From: Hymenoscyphus infarciens
Lineage: Eukaryota > Ascomycota > Leotiomycetes > Helotiales > Helotiaceae
DNA length: 64,000 nt
Direction: 5' to 3'
Assembly: GCA_001414345.1 (NCBI GenBank)
Contig: LLCB01000036.1
Location: 186,001-250,000, forward strand
The notes below the pieces were generated by a model. That model made no database searches and had not been told where the DNA came from. It saw only the letters and a program-made list of their open reading frames with translations. Positions 37,001-49,900 of the stretch are shown one piece after another (position 1 is the first letter of the stretch; the number at the start of each line of letters is the position of its first letter). The position numbers and the translations under genes are program-made.

Positions 37001-39467
37001 TTATAGCTAATAACTCTTTTATAGATATCTTATATAGAGGGGAATATCTAAGAGTATTTAGACTTTTAAGATTAATCTTATAGTTATAGTATTAGTAAGA
37101 TAGAAGAGTGTCTAAAATAGCTTTAGAAAATACCTTTTTAAAGCCTTAATACTTATTAGAAAGAGCGATATTAGAAGCTATATCTAGCTCTTAATTAGCT
37201 ATAATAGTATTAATTTTATATATACTTATAATAAATATCTTACTATTCTTTTAGAGTAAGTAATAATATATTCTTATAACTAAAATAGCTAAAATATTAA
37301 TAATAGAGTCTAACTTCTTTAAGATAAAGGGTTTTTAATAGTATACTAAGATAAGTACCTTCTTTATAATACTCTTAAGTTCTCTCTTTATAACCTAGTA
37401 TTATACTTATATTAAGAACTTATAGCCTCCTCTACTATATATAGTCGAGGTATAATTAGTTAGAGTTATAGTATTAATTTTAAGATAATCTATAGATTTT
37501 AAAAGTCTTTTACTTTATTAGTACTATTTATCTATTTCTATAGCTTAATTATAAGTATTAGCTTTATTCTAGTAAGAGAGTATAAAGTCTTTTAGTTATA
37601 TAGCGTCTTAAAAGAGAGGAGTTAGCTATTAAGTAAAGAAGTAAGACTTAAGGTTATTAAACTAGAGTAGTTTCTAATAAGTTATATTAATATTAATATA
37701 AAAGTACTTAAAGAACCTCTAACTAAGAATAATATTATATAGACCTAAGTCTAAGAGAATAAATAGTATATTAAAGAATTTATAGCTATTTAAGATATAA
37801 TTTAAAAGGAGATAGTATATAGCTTTACTTCTAATTTCTCTATTATATCTATAAATCTTAATAGAAGTAGGAAGTCTTTTAGTCTTTAAACTATAGAACT
37901 TTATAAGGTTATAACTAAGTTATATATTTATAAAAGAAAAGGTATTTACTCTAAGATTACTAAGAGTAGTAGTTTATATATTAAATCTATTAATAGTTAT
38001 TATACTAGGTAAAGTAAACACTTTTCTATTAATTAATAACTATAGATTAATCTTAGAGAAATTAATCCTATATTTACTTAAAGAGGAGTCTTTTTTTAAG
38101 CTTCTTTATTTCTTAACTCTAAGCTAGTATCTTCTTTTTTAAGCTCTTTAAGATTAACCTTATATATCTTTAGCTTTAGATAATCTTTAATATAATAACT
38201 AAGCTTATTATAGTTAAAGTACTTATCTAATAGTTCTAGAGTTAAATAGTTAATTATAGTAAGAGTATTAAGGCGTCTAAGAGAGATAAAAGAGGCTATA
38301 GAAGAAGAAGAGCTAGTAGGTATAGGAGTAAGTATATACTAGTTTAAGGTAGAAGGAAAGTTTATTACTTATACTTTTTAAGAAGTAAGATTTTAGAGAT
38401 TACTATTAATACTACTTATAAGATTATAAAAAGAGTTTATATCTCCTTTAGCTTAGAACTTAGTAATAATAAGAGATTAGTATAGTATAGAGATTAACTT
38501 ATTTTATAAGTCTTTTACCTAGTTTTATTAGAAAACTTTAACTTTATTTATAATTTATTAGAACTTAGTATAGAAGTTATAGAAAGTTTCTCCTTTTAAT
38601 ATAATAAAGTCTTAATATTAGATATAAGCTTCTTAGTATATATAAGAGCTAATAGTAATATTTTAAAAGCAAGTTAATATCTTTTTATAGCTATTAAACT
38701 AATCTATAATATTAAACTTATATCTTAAATAAATATAGTTTTAGGCTTTTCTAGAAGTATAGTAATAGATTAAATTTATTCTTACTTCTTTAGACTTAAA
38801 ATAGTTAGTATTAATAGATAACTTTACTATAATTTTAGTTTTCTAGATTATATAGATAAATTTGTCTTTTATAGTAAATTAGTAAGAATTAGCTATTCTA
38901 CTTATCTTTTTTAATAATAGAACTATAAAAGAGAAATAAGTTATATTAAGAGTTTATAGCTAAGTAGAAGTATATTAATAGAAAGTACTAGCTATATTTA
39001 AAATATTTACTTTAAGTTTATAAACTTTACTTATTAATAAGGTTATTACTTTAAGGATTTATTATAAAGTAGAGTTAAGTAGAGGTAATTTAGAGATCTT
39101 ATATTATAAGGAACTAGTAGTTACCTTAGTAGAAGGAGGTAGTAGTAGTATAGTAATAGCTAGTATATATGTTTTAGTAAGTTAAGTTTTTAAGCTAGAT
39201 TAGAATATAATATTAATAGAAGAGAGAAGAGATATTAGCTCTACTAACTCTAAAGTAGAGTAGAATAGTTCTTAGGTTAATAGGTTACCTTTAAAAGACT
39301 TAATATAGCTAATAGAAGAACGCTAGACTTTACTACTTAACGTAAATAGATTAGACGTTATAGAAGAGAATAGTAAATTTAGAGGATTTAATATAAGTAA
39401 ATATATATATTATTATTAGGATATTAGTAAAAGCCTTCCTAAGTAAAGATAGAGAGTTTAGTTTTAG

Positions 39468-39660
39468 TATAATAGCCCTCTATAAATATATAAAGAGAGT
39501 ACTTATAGAATAGTATCTAATATTAAGGAAAACTAAACTAAAGAGAAAAGCGAAGAGTATAAGCACTCTAGCTTTATTTATATATATTAAGCAAAGCTTT
39601 AGCAAAGCCTTAAAACAACCTAGTTACGTAAGTAACGTATATATAACTAAGACTATCACA
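39468..39660 (-). repeat. 5' LTR of the gypsy element
   Basis: Ends GACTATCACA, keeping the CA terminus that is mutated in the other copy. Followed by the TCTTT duplication. Confidence 0.85.
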
Positions 39661-41162
39661 TCTTTTATATTATCTAAACCTCTTATATATAGCTACTTAC
39701 TCTTCTAGAGTTAGAAAAGGCTTAGTTTATTCTTTTCTTCTATATTAGAGCTTAGTATTTATATATATTATTTTACTAAATATACTTTTATATACCTCTT
39801 TAATAGTAGTATATATTTTATACTATTATACTAAACTAAAGTACTAATTAAAAGTAACTTAGTATTTTAGTATATTTTTCTTATCTATAGCTAAAAGATT
39901 AGATACTGTTTTAATAAAGTTATATTTCTATTATCTCTTTCTTATAATAACTAAGTTTTAGAATTATAATATAATCTTCTTTTATATATAAAAGAACCTT
40001 TCTAATTCTTATATCTCTCTAAGTATAACTATATTTAAAAAGCGACTTTTAAAATTAGTAAAAGTTTCTTTAATATTATCTTATTCTATTTATAATAATC
40101 TAAAAGCATTCTAAATATTCTCTTTCTTATAACTAGTTAAAAATTACAAATCTAAAAAAGTAATTATATCTTCTTAATCTTTAAAAGTAAGAATTAATTC
40201 TAATCTATATCTAGGCTCTAGGTAGTTCTAAGCTAGTTTAGTTATTATACTCTAAATAAGAGCTTTTTAGATTAAAAGAGAATTATAATAAAAAGTATTT
40301 ATATTAAGTCTATTATATACTAATATCTTCTATTATTAGTATATAGATAAGAAACTATTATCTAAGAGTTAAGTCTTTTTAGCTATCTTACTTTTAGAGA
40401 TTTAAAAGGTTTTTAAAGTAGCTTTAGTAATAGGTTAGATAGTCTATTAGAAGGTATTAGAGATAGTAGTATCTCTTAGCTAAAAGAGATATAAAGGTAA
40501 AAAACGATTATTTACTAATTAGAGAGAGTTTAAAAGTAAAGTAATTTATTAACTTTAAATTTTACTTATTCTTTTTTCTAGCTTAGCTAGCTAAATTCTT
40601 TTTCTTTATTCTTTTATCTCTAGTACTTATATAACTATCTAAATCTTATTTATATTTAAGAAGTCTTACTTATCTTTATTTCTTTAAGATCTTTTACTAC
40701 TTTTAAGTATATAGATATAGTTTAGAGAGAGTTTAAAAGAGTATAACTTAATATATATATATATATATATATTAATATATTATATATATCTAGTCTATTA
40801 TTTATTAAGTTCTACTTAATATAATAATCGTTAGTAACTTTCTATAATAATACGAAATATATACTACTATCGAAGAGATATATAAGAGTATATTTAGTAG
40901 AATAACGTATATAAATACTAGGTACTAATATAGAAGAAAAGGCTAAACTAGCCTTTTCTAACTTTAAGAGAGTAGATAGCTATATATAAGAGATTTAGAT
41001 AATATAAAAGAGTTTTAGATAATATAAAGAGATTTAAAAGCTATTTAAAAGCTAAAGCTAAAACTTTTCTAAATTAGATAATATAGAATAATAACTACTA
41101 AAACCTTATATATATAGTATATACTATATAATTTCGGCTATATAGAATAGTAGGCTATTATA

Positions 41163-44100
41163 CTCTCTTAATATTTTATTAATAGTATTAAGATCTAAGT
41201 CTAAGAAAAATTTAAAGAATATCTCCTATAGTAGATATTAAGATATAATCTAGATTTATTAAAAGTATCTAATTTACTAGCTAAATACTCTTATATTTAT
41301 ATTAGAATCTAAGTATTAGAATTTATATATTTAGTAGTAAAATCTATATTTTATATATAAGCTAACTATCTTCTAGTCTACTTTTTATTCTTCTACTAAA
41401 GCTACTAACTAAGGAAATTTAAAATAGCTATTATAGTTTCTAAGTCTCTATTTTTATATTATTTAGAGTATTCGAATTATGTTTTAATAGAAATCTATAA
41501 ATTTGTTTTTCTAATATTTATTTTCAAATTTTTAGTACTATTTCTTTCTCTAAAGATTTTATATATTTTAATTTTAGAAAAAGCGCGATTATATAAAAAT
41601 AAGACTCTCTTTTTATATTTTAACTCTAATATTTAAGTATTTGAAAACATAGTAATAATAAAACTTCTTAAGTTACTTTTAATCTTATTAAATTTTTATC
41701 TATTATAATAAGATTCTTATTTTAAAATACTTAGTTCTATAAAACATAGACTTAGCTTTTAGTAACTATATAGAGAATAAAAGTCGTAGTATACTAAAAC
41801 TAATATTTTTTATCTTTATTTCTTATCTATCTTATTTTATAATAATAATAACTTATAGATATAAAGAGTATAAAGTAGACTCGTAGCTACTACTAGATAT
41901 AATTAACTCTTTTTTAAGTTTCCTTTTAAGCTTATTTAATCTACTTTAGTATTCTAAGTAGTAATTTATCTCGACTTAATAGCTCTATTTATAATATCTT
42001 CTAAAAACTACTTACTCTACTATTTATATATATCTAAACTAGTAAAGAGACTTATATCTATACTTTTAAGATTTCTACTTCTATTAAGTCTAAAATCTAC
42101 GATATAATAAACTATAATAATACTAAAGAAATTGAAATATATAAGACTATTATTTTTAAGTTTTATAAGATCTTAAACTAGTCTAGATAGTATTTTCTAA
42201 AAGAAGAGTTAATATATCTATATACTATATAAATAAAGTATAATTCTTAATATAGACCTTGATTTATTATATTATAAAAAGTAGCTAAAATTAAGCGTCT
42301 TTTAATTATAAAAGATAAAGAAGTATAAGAGCTAACTTAAAAGTAAATTAGAACGAAAGTAGAGCTAAACTATTCTAGCTATATTCTAAAAAGAGTAATA
42401 GAAAATTACTAAGTATATTATATATAGAAAGCGATAAATAGAGTATAATATAGCTACTTTATAAGTAAACTACTAGTATACTTATCTTATACTTAAGAAC
42501 TACTTTATTTAGTATTACTAGAAGCGTATTTAGTAAAGTAATAAGATTCGCTTAAGCTAGAGACTAGAAAAAAGGCTATAGATTATATAATAGCTTAGAA
42601 TAAAAAGATATATAAACTATATTTAGTATACTTAGAAGAAACTAAAAGTAGAAGAGTAGAACTAGAAGCGTTTTTACTACTAAGCTACTATTAGCTAGAA
42701 GTTTAAGAGTAAAATTATCTTTTATAATAAGCTAATTAGTCTATATAAATAATATTCTAAGACTTTAGATTAAGTCTTAGTTAATATAATAGAATAACTT
42801 TATTCTTAAGAAGAATAAAGACTCTAGATATAGAACTTTAAAGAAATATATTATAAAAATATAAAAGAAAGAGAACTAATTTAAAAGTTATTTTAATAAC
42901 TACTTTTATTCTTCTAATTTTACTATAATAGAGAATATCTAATACTTACTAAAGTAGTATCTTTATAGTATTCTTAAAAGTAAAAAAATATAATATAACT
43001 ACTAAGAAACTTATTTTAGAAAGTTAGAATAATTTTAAGTAAAAGTTTATTTACTAGATAATTAAAAGCTAGTTCTAGTATTTATAAGATTATATTAATA
43101 AAGAAGATTAACTAATAAGCTAGTAGATTTTATTTAGACTTTTATTATATAGTTTAAGTATATTTTACTTATATTTAGAGAAAACAAGAGTAAGTTTTAG
43201 TATAGTAAGACTTCTATTATCTACGTAGTAAATAAGTTTTAATTTTTTTTTTACTATCTTAGATAGCTCTAGTCTCTCTAGATTTTAAGCTATAACTCGG
43301 GATTTTTACTATCTACTAACTATAATACGAATCGCGATTTAACGCGTATAATTTTAAAGAGTAATAAGATCTAATAGATAATAATTAGTTTTATAAACGC
43401 GTAGTATTAATTAAAGTTATATTTATAATATAACGTTGAAAGGCGCTAGTAAGAGATTTATAAATTTAAGTTACTATAGTAGTCTCTACGAAAGTAAGAT
43501 AAGTATCTAGAATACTCTCTTAGTATATCTAATATACTCTATTAAGAGTTTTTATCTCTATAAAGAAGCTAGCTAGAATTAAAAAGTAGAATTTAAGAAT
43601 AGTACTTAGACTCTTTCTAAGAGAAGTAGCTACTATAGATACTAGCTTTATAGTTTTAAAGTATTTTAAGATACTATAGAGAGTATATATTCTCTTTTAA
43701 GAAATAGTTAATACTTTTAGTATTTAGAAATAGTTTTATATTTTACGATTATCTAATTACTCTCTTCTTTTTTTACTAATTCTCTACTTTTATAAAATCG
43801 CTTCTTTTAAAAGAATAAATAACGAAATTAGACGTTTTAGACGAGGTTTACTACTTTATATACTTATATATATATATACGCGTCTATAAGTAAGCTTCTA
43901 TTTTTCTTACTTTTAAAGTAACTTAGAAGAATCTATCTATATTAAAAAGAAGATAGAAGAAGAGAGAATAAGAGAGTAGAAGCGAGTAAAAGCGTTAAAT
44001 TTAAAATTTAAAACTAAATTTTATTTTAATTATTTTAAAAAAGTCTAAGCTTTAGTAATTATAAGCTCTTTACTCTTATATTATAGAACCTTATTACTTT

Positions 44101-44401
44101 TTAATACTTATCTCTACTTAAAACTTCTTTATAAACCTCTTAATAAGAGCTCTGATTAGGCTATATTCCGTGTAATATAGAACACTTACGACAGAGAGAG
44201 TACTTTGCTTTCGTAGAGAGTTATGTCTACCTCTAGTATATATCCTATAGCTCTCTAGAAGCCTTCTTAGGCCACGTCATAAGTCGCGGACAAGGTATAA
44301 TATAGCCGGAAACTCTAATATAAGACTCGCTATAAGGCTAGAAGCTATATAGAGTCGGCGTTTTAGAAGCTATTATATATGTGATATTTAAGCTCTAAAG
44401 C
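41163..44401. other. RIP-degraded DNA with an unrecognised + strand protein relic
   Basis: A + strand frame near 42295-42720 reads as a continuous protein relic interrupted only by TAA and TAG (for example KAIDYIIA*NKKIYKLYL). I do not recognise the family. About 44160-44390 is a patch with higher GC and normal words such as GTCATAAGTCGCGGACAAGG. It may be a younger or unduplicated fragment, with no gene seen. Confidence 0.45.
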
Positions 44402-44535
44402 TTAGAGATATAAAGACTTAATACCTATACGTGGTATATTCTACGAACCTCTAGTAGTTCTATTCTAGCCTTAGAGCTAGCTATATTTAAGTTAAAAAAG
44501 CGACGTAGCTAACTTTTTCTTTAATCTAAATATCT
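44402..44535 (+). repeat. Left copy of the shared head sequence
   Basis: GACTTAATACC...GGTATATTCTACGAACC and onward to CGACGTAGCTAAC. Matches the inverted right end (63866-64000) and the heads of the family A retroposons at 3147 and 19643. In copy 3147 the segment ACACCTGTACGCGGTGT is a perfect-armed palindrome. Confidence 0.8.
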
Positions 44536-45640
44536 TATAAGTAGTTCTACTACTTAAAGTTACTTATTATTAGCTTTTACATAGTTCTACTACTTAAGTT
44601 ACTTATTATTAGCTTTTACATAGTTCTACTACTTAAGGTTCCTTATTATTAGCTTTTACGTAGTTCTACTACTTAAAATATACTTATTTCTAGATTTTAT
44701 ATAGTTCTACTACTTAAAGCTATAGTTATACTATTTAAAATATACTTATTTCTAGCTTTTACGTAGTTCTACTACTTAAAGTTACTTATTATTAGCTTTT
44801 ACGTAGTTCTACTACTTAAGGTTCCTTATTATTAGCTTTTACGTAGTTCTACTACTTAAAATATACTTATTTCTAGATTTTACATAGTTCTACTACTTAA
44901 AGCTATAGTTATACTATTTAAAATATACTTATTTCTAGCTTTTACGTAGTTCTACTACTTAAAATATACTAATTTCTAGCTTTTACGTAGTTCTACTACT
45001 TAAAATATACTAATTTCTAGCTTTTACGTAGTTCTACTACTTAAAATATACTAATTTCTAGATTTTATATAGTTCTACTACTTAAAGTTACTTATTATTA
45101 GCTTTTATATAGTTCTACTACTTAAAATATACTTATTTCTAGCTTTTACGTAGTTCTACTACTTAAAGTTACTTATTTATAGCTTTTATATAGTTCTACT
45201 ACTTAAAGCTATAATTATACTATTTAAAATATACTTATTTCTAGCTTTTACGTAGTTCTACTACTTAAAGTTACGTATTTATAGCTTTTACGTAGTTCTA
45301 CTACTTAAAGTTACTTATTTCTAGCTTTTACGTAGTTCTACTACTTAAAGTTACGTATTTATAGCTTTTACGTAGTTCTACTACTTAAAATTAGTTATTT
45401 ATAGATTTTACATAGTTCTACTACTTAAAGCTATAGTTATACTATTTAAAATATACTTATTTATAGCTTTTACGTAGTTCTACTACTTAAAATATACTTA
45501 TTTCTAGCTTTTACGTAGTTCTACTACTTAAAGTTACTTATTATTAGCTTTTATATAGTTCTACTACTTAAAGTTACTTATTTCTAGCTTTTACGTAGTT
45601 CTACTACTTAAATATACTTATTACTAGCTTCTATTTACTT
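44536..45640 (+). repeat. Left minisatellite array, 40-41 bp monomer
   Basis: About 27 units of TAGTTCTACTACTTAAAG... followed by TTACTTATTATTAGC and TTTTACG or variants. Some units carry an extra segment (GCTATAGTTATACTATTTAAAA). It decays into degenerate units to about 45750. Confidence 0.9.
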
Positions 45641-46920
45641 CTACTATTTAAAACTTTTCTCTTTTTTATATCTCTTACTTTTAAGTACTTCTAATACTTA
45701 AAATATCTTTCTTTATATAGTTTTACTAGTTCTACTTCTTATTTTAAAAAGTACCTTTTATATAAATTTATAACTTTAACTTTTATAAAACCTTTCTCTC
45801 TTTATCTATATTAATTCCTTTCTTCCTATATAGCTACTCTATATTCTTAATTTCCTTAATATATTTATTATACTATTTACTATTATTACTACTCTTATTT
45901 CTATCGCACTCCTATTTTATAACTTACTTACTTACCTCTTCTCCTTCTTTATACTATCTTCTCTCTTATTTAAAAGTCTTTATAACCTTATATACTAATT
46001 TCGTTATTTCTTTTTCCTAAGTTAGTAAATACTCCTTTCTCTCTAATTATAGATAGTACCTTAGATCCTTACTTTTAAGCCTTTCTCTAATATTTATATT
46101 AGTAATCTCGTTTCTATAACTAGCTAATAATTCTACTATTATTACTTACTATATAATTTTAACTTATAAGAGGTGTTTATACTACTCTAATACTACCTTA
46201 AATATAAACTCTAGTATATTAACTATATATATTAGAAGTGTTATTAGTATCTTAATATACTATACTACTACTCTCTTTTATTTATATATTATAAATTCCT
46301 TTTCTTCTATTACTCTCTCTATTCTCTATAAACTATTAATACTTTATAGAATCTAAATATTACTTAAAAAACTTAAAGAATCTATAATATTCTCTCTTTT
46401 AGCTACTACTTATAAGCTTATGTTATAAGTAAGCTTAAAAAGCTATATTAACTTATTTAATTCTATCTCTAGAGTTATAGGATTAAGACTTTATAATAAG
46501 AGAATACTAGGTTATCTCTCTATTATAGATAGCTTATTAATAAGATTTTTAAGCTTCTTAGTTTTTATATTAATTAATAGTAGCTTTCTCTAAAGAGCTT
46601 TAAAGTAAGTAGCTGATTTTTTAGTTCCTCTTATATTAAAGTAGTTCTATATATTTTATAATTACTAGACTTAGGCTAAAAATAGGTAATATAAACTCTT
46701 TACCTCCTTTATAATTAGATACTAAGTCTATAACTTTATATACTATTAATATAGTCTATTCTCTCTTATAATCTCTTATTATATATAAGTTATATTTAAC
46801 TATCTTAACTTATTTTCTATAGCTTCTATTATATTATATACTATTTCTTAAAGTATTCTTTTACTTAAGAGATACTAAGTAGCTTAAGATATCTACTAAT
46901 ATAGTTTTCTAGTTACTACT
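45641..46920. other. RIP-degraded spacer
   Basis: AT-rich, stop-dense, with degenerate monomer remnants at the left. No gene recognised. Confidence 0.5.
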
Positions 46921-46924
46921 ATTA

Positions 46925-49900
46925 TTATTATTCTTACGCTGCGTAGGCCGTAGGCCGAGCTCTAAGAGTAAGTAGTATATCTTCTGTTCTAGTTTATATA
47001 GTCTTTTAGCTTATTCTTCTTCGCCTCTTAAGCTTTCTTATAAGTACGATTCTCCTTTTCTTTAGTTCCTACTACTATCTATTTAAAGCTTATCTCTTTA
47101 ACTTAGTAATATAGTAGAAGGGTATAGTAGGTTAGTGTATTTAACCTACTAAGGTATATATTAGTAGTATAAGAGGTGTATTTACTTCTAGAATTATTAA
47201 AGCTAAGGTCTTACCTTCTAATATATCTTAGCTTTCTCTTTCTATTCCTCTCTTTCTTTCGTCTCTTCCTCGCTCTTCTCTCTTTCTTTAAGTAATTCTA
47301 GTACTAGCTTATACTCTTAGAGTCTTCTTAGCCTAAGTAGCTAAGTAGTTACTCTTAGTACTAGTTTCTTATCTACTAGTACTCCTTTTAGCTCTTATAG
47401 ATCCTTAATCCTCTTTCCTAGAGTTTTTATAAGTATGTCTCTTTCTTATAAAATATCTTAGTAAAATAAGACTAGGTGTTCTACTATCTCTCTACTACCT
47501 ATATAAATATACTATAGTATAACCTAGTTTAGTACCCTTCTTATAAAGAGGAAGGTGTTTAGTCCTATTACTCTTATTTATACTTAGACAAGTAGTAAGC
47601 TCTTTACCTTAGTAAGCCTCTTATAAACCTTTTATAGCTCCTACTTATCTAAGTCTACTTTATCTAATACTTTTATATATTATATTAGGTTTCTCTTTTA
47701 AGTCCTTCTCTTTTAAGTCTTTAGATAGTTCTTCTATTCTATAAGTATAGCGTTATACTTAAATCCTACTCCTCTTACTCCCTACTCCTCTTCCTACTTC
47801 TATCTTACTTTTTATAAGTATAGTATTACCTTCCTTACCTTTATTAGTCTATCTCTCCTTCTCCTTTTTAGTTACGTTACTATATATTTATAAATGTTCT
47901 AGATTAGTTTCCTTAGCTTAGACCTTTAGAACTTTCTCTTAAAAGTAGCTACTTATAAGTTAAGATATAGGTTAATTAGTATATAGTCTACTTTAACTTC
48001 TAGGTTCTAAACTAGAGTAGCTTTATATACCTCTATTACTACTTATAGATATTCTAATTATTATATAAGGAAGCTCCTTACTATTCCCTTTATATTCCCT
48101 TCTTTTAGTATAGTATAGTACTACGCTAACGCCTTATATACTATTATACTCCTTATTACTACTATATATATCTACCTTACTTAGTAGTAGTCTACTTGCT
48201 ACGTTTTTCTAGTAAGCCTTATAAGTATAAAGGTCTATATTATAAGCTTCTTCTAAACTCTTTCTTAGTATACCTTCTAGTTTAGTTTCCTATTAAGCTC
48301 TACTCTTAAGAACCTTATATATTTAACTAGTATAAGCCTTATCTCCTTAAACTAGACTATCTCCCTTTATAGTACTCTTATTCTTATAAAGTATATAAGT
48401 ATTATCTTCTTTAAACTAAAAGCTATCTCTTACTTATTTACTTACTTATTATATACTCCTTATACTATCTTAAGTATCTTATAGTTTACTACTATACTTT
48501 TTAATATCGTAAGTAGATTTGTATTATCTATAAAGCCTACTATAATAAGCTTATTAATTCTTATTAGGTTCTTATATAGTATTAAGATAAAGAGGATAAA
48601 TAGTATTAGTAATAGTACTAATCCTTATAAGACACCTTATTTAAGGTCTCTTTCGTCTACTAATTATTTATTAAAGAATAGTATAGCCCTTTATTTAAAG
48701 AGGAAGCTCCTTATTTATATTACTACTTACTATAGAACCTTCTTCTCTCTTAATATATAAAGTAGCTATATATAGTCTACTTAGTTAAAAGCTCCTACTA
48801 TGTCTAGTTAGGCTAGAGACACGTAGCTCTTATTTTCCTATATTATATATATACTCTCTATTACTATTCTAATTACTAGCTCTATGTTTTAGTGCTTTTA
48901 GTTACCTATTTATAGCCTTAGTAGTATTACTATTTCCTTTATAAGCTATATAAGCTTTTATACTATTACTTTTTTAAGAATCTTACCTATAGTTAAGAGT
49001 AGTATTATTAGCTAGTAAGCCTCTACTTTACTCTACTCCTTAGTTATTTTACCTAGTTTTCTTAGTACTACTACCTTTATATAGTAGAAGTAGGATAAGA
49101 AGTACTATAGGTAGAAGCTTACTTCTACTATTATAGTAAGTACTTTATAAAGTAGTTTATTATAAGCTTTTAAGAAGCTATTTACTAATATATTAAATCC
49201 TAGTACTTTCTATAGTACTAATCTTATAGCTATTTTAATATACTTCTTAGTTATATATTAGCTTACTAAGTGTCTCTTAGAGAAGCTCTTAATATTCTAG
49301 TCTTTATTAAGAACGATTAAGTAGTTAACTATTAACTCTAAGAAGAACTTTTCTATAAAGATATAGACCTTCTTTTAGTAAGTCTTATCTTTTATTCTAT
49401 TAAGTAATATAAGTATTAGTAGTACTAGTACTTCTAGTCTTATATATCTTTTAAGGTGTATCTACTTCTTAAGTATCTAGAGTTTCCTTTCATCCTTTAC
49501 TATCTCTACTAATACCTCTCTCTAACTCTTCGTCTTCGCCTTTCTATTAACTGTTTAGAGTTCTTAAAAAGCGTTATTAAGCTACTACTTTAAGCTCTTT
49601 ATTTAGTACTCCTTCTAGGTTTTTTTATATCTCCTTACCTTCCTTAACACTTCTTTAACCTCTATATTCTACTAGGGCTATACTCTCTCTTTATCTAGCT
49701 TTTAGAGTAGTATTAAAGCCTTTACTATCCTTTAAAGGTCTTCTATAAGTCTCTATACTACCTTCTTAAGTTCTTATATATTTTAGATTATAAGTATTTC
49801 TAAGTAAGAGGCTTCTACTTTAACTAGGATCTTATTTATTAGTCTCTAGCTAAATCTAGGCACCTATAGTACCTTTCCTCCTCTTCTTACTTTTATTATA

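Larger units (their letters stand above)
33859..39660 (-). mobile_element. Ty3/gypsy LTR retrotransposon, RIP-dead
   Basis: LTRs of about 191-193 bp (33859-34049 and 39468-39660), target duplication TCTTT (33854-33858, 39661-39665), length 5,802 bp. The minus strand near 36560-36810 reads as a gypsy reverse transcriptase: TKLDI, then AFYYI, FSLINSLSTYQ (cognate to FGLTNAPATFQ) and YLDNILIYL (cognate to YLDDILIYS). Stops there are TAA/TAG. It sits inside an LTR of Y. Removing it and one TCTTT restores a sequence matching the other Y LTR near 24815. Confidence 0.9.
24684..39830. mobile_element. LTR element Y inserted in X
   Basis: Same family as X but in inverse orientation. The LTRs are 24684-25023 and 33722-33858 continued at 39666-39830. 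The 5-bp target duplication is CTAAA (24679-24683, 39831-39835). The empty-site sequence expected for X survives in Y itself at about 32950-32970 (minus strand GGAGTATTTTAAACTAAAG), confirming both boundaries. Without copia-2 and the gypsy element Y is about 2.74 kb. Its interior (25024-25300 plus 31899-33721) has no recognised retroviral domains. LTR length varies through a 20-bp tandem (TTTATATTATCTAAACCTC-like), with four units near 24815-24880. Confidence 0.75.
23659..41162. mobile_element. LTR element X, host of a four-level nest
   Basis: LTRs at 23659-23957 and 40843-41162 in the same orientation, with CTCTC immediately outside each end (23654-23658, 41163-41167). Removing element Y leaves about 2.35 kb. 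The internal halves (23958-24678 and 39836-40842) are reverse-complement homologues of the internal part of Y. No reverse transcriptase is visible, so X is probably non-autonomous. About 100 bp before the right LTR match the left outer flank instead of the interior of Y, an anomaly suggesting gene conversion or rearrangement. Coding direction is unknown. Confidence 0.65.

Noticed and set aside
33722..41162. A foldback/TIR transposon with 33722-39830 and 40843-41162 as inverted ends
   Set aside because: Target duplications and the empty-site comparison pair these LTRs differently: 24684 with 33722/39830 (CTAAA) and 23659 with 40843 (CTCTC).
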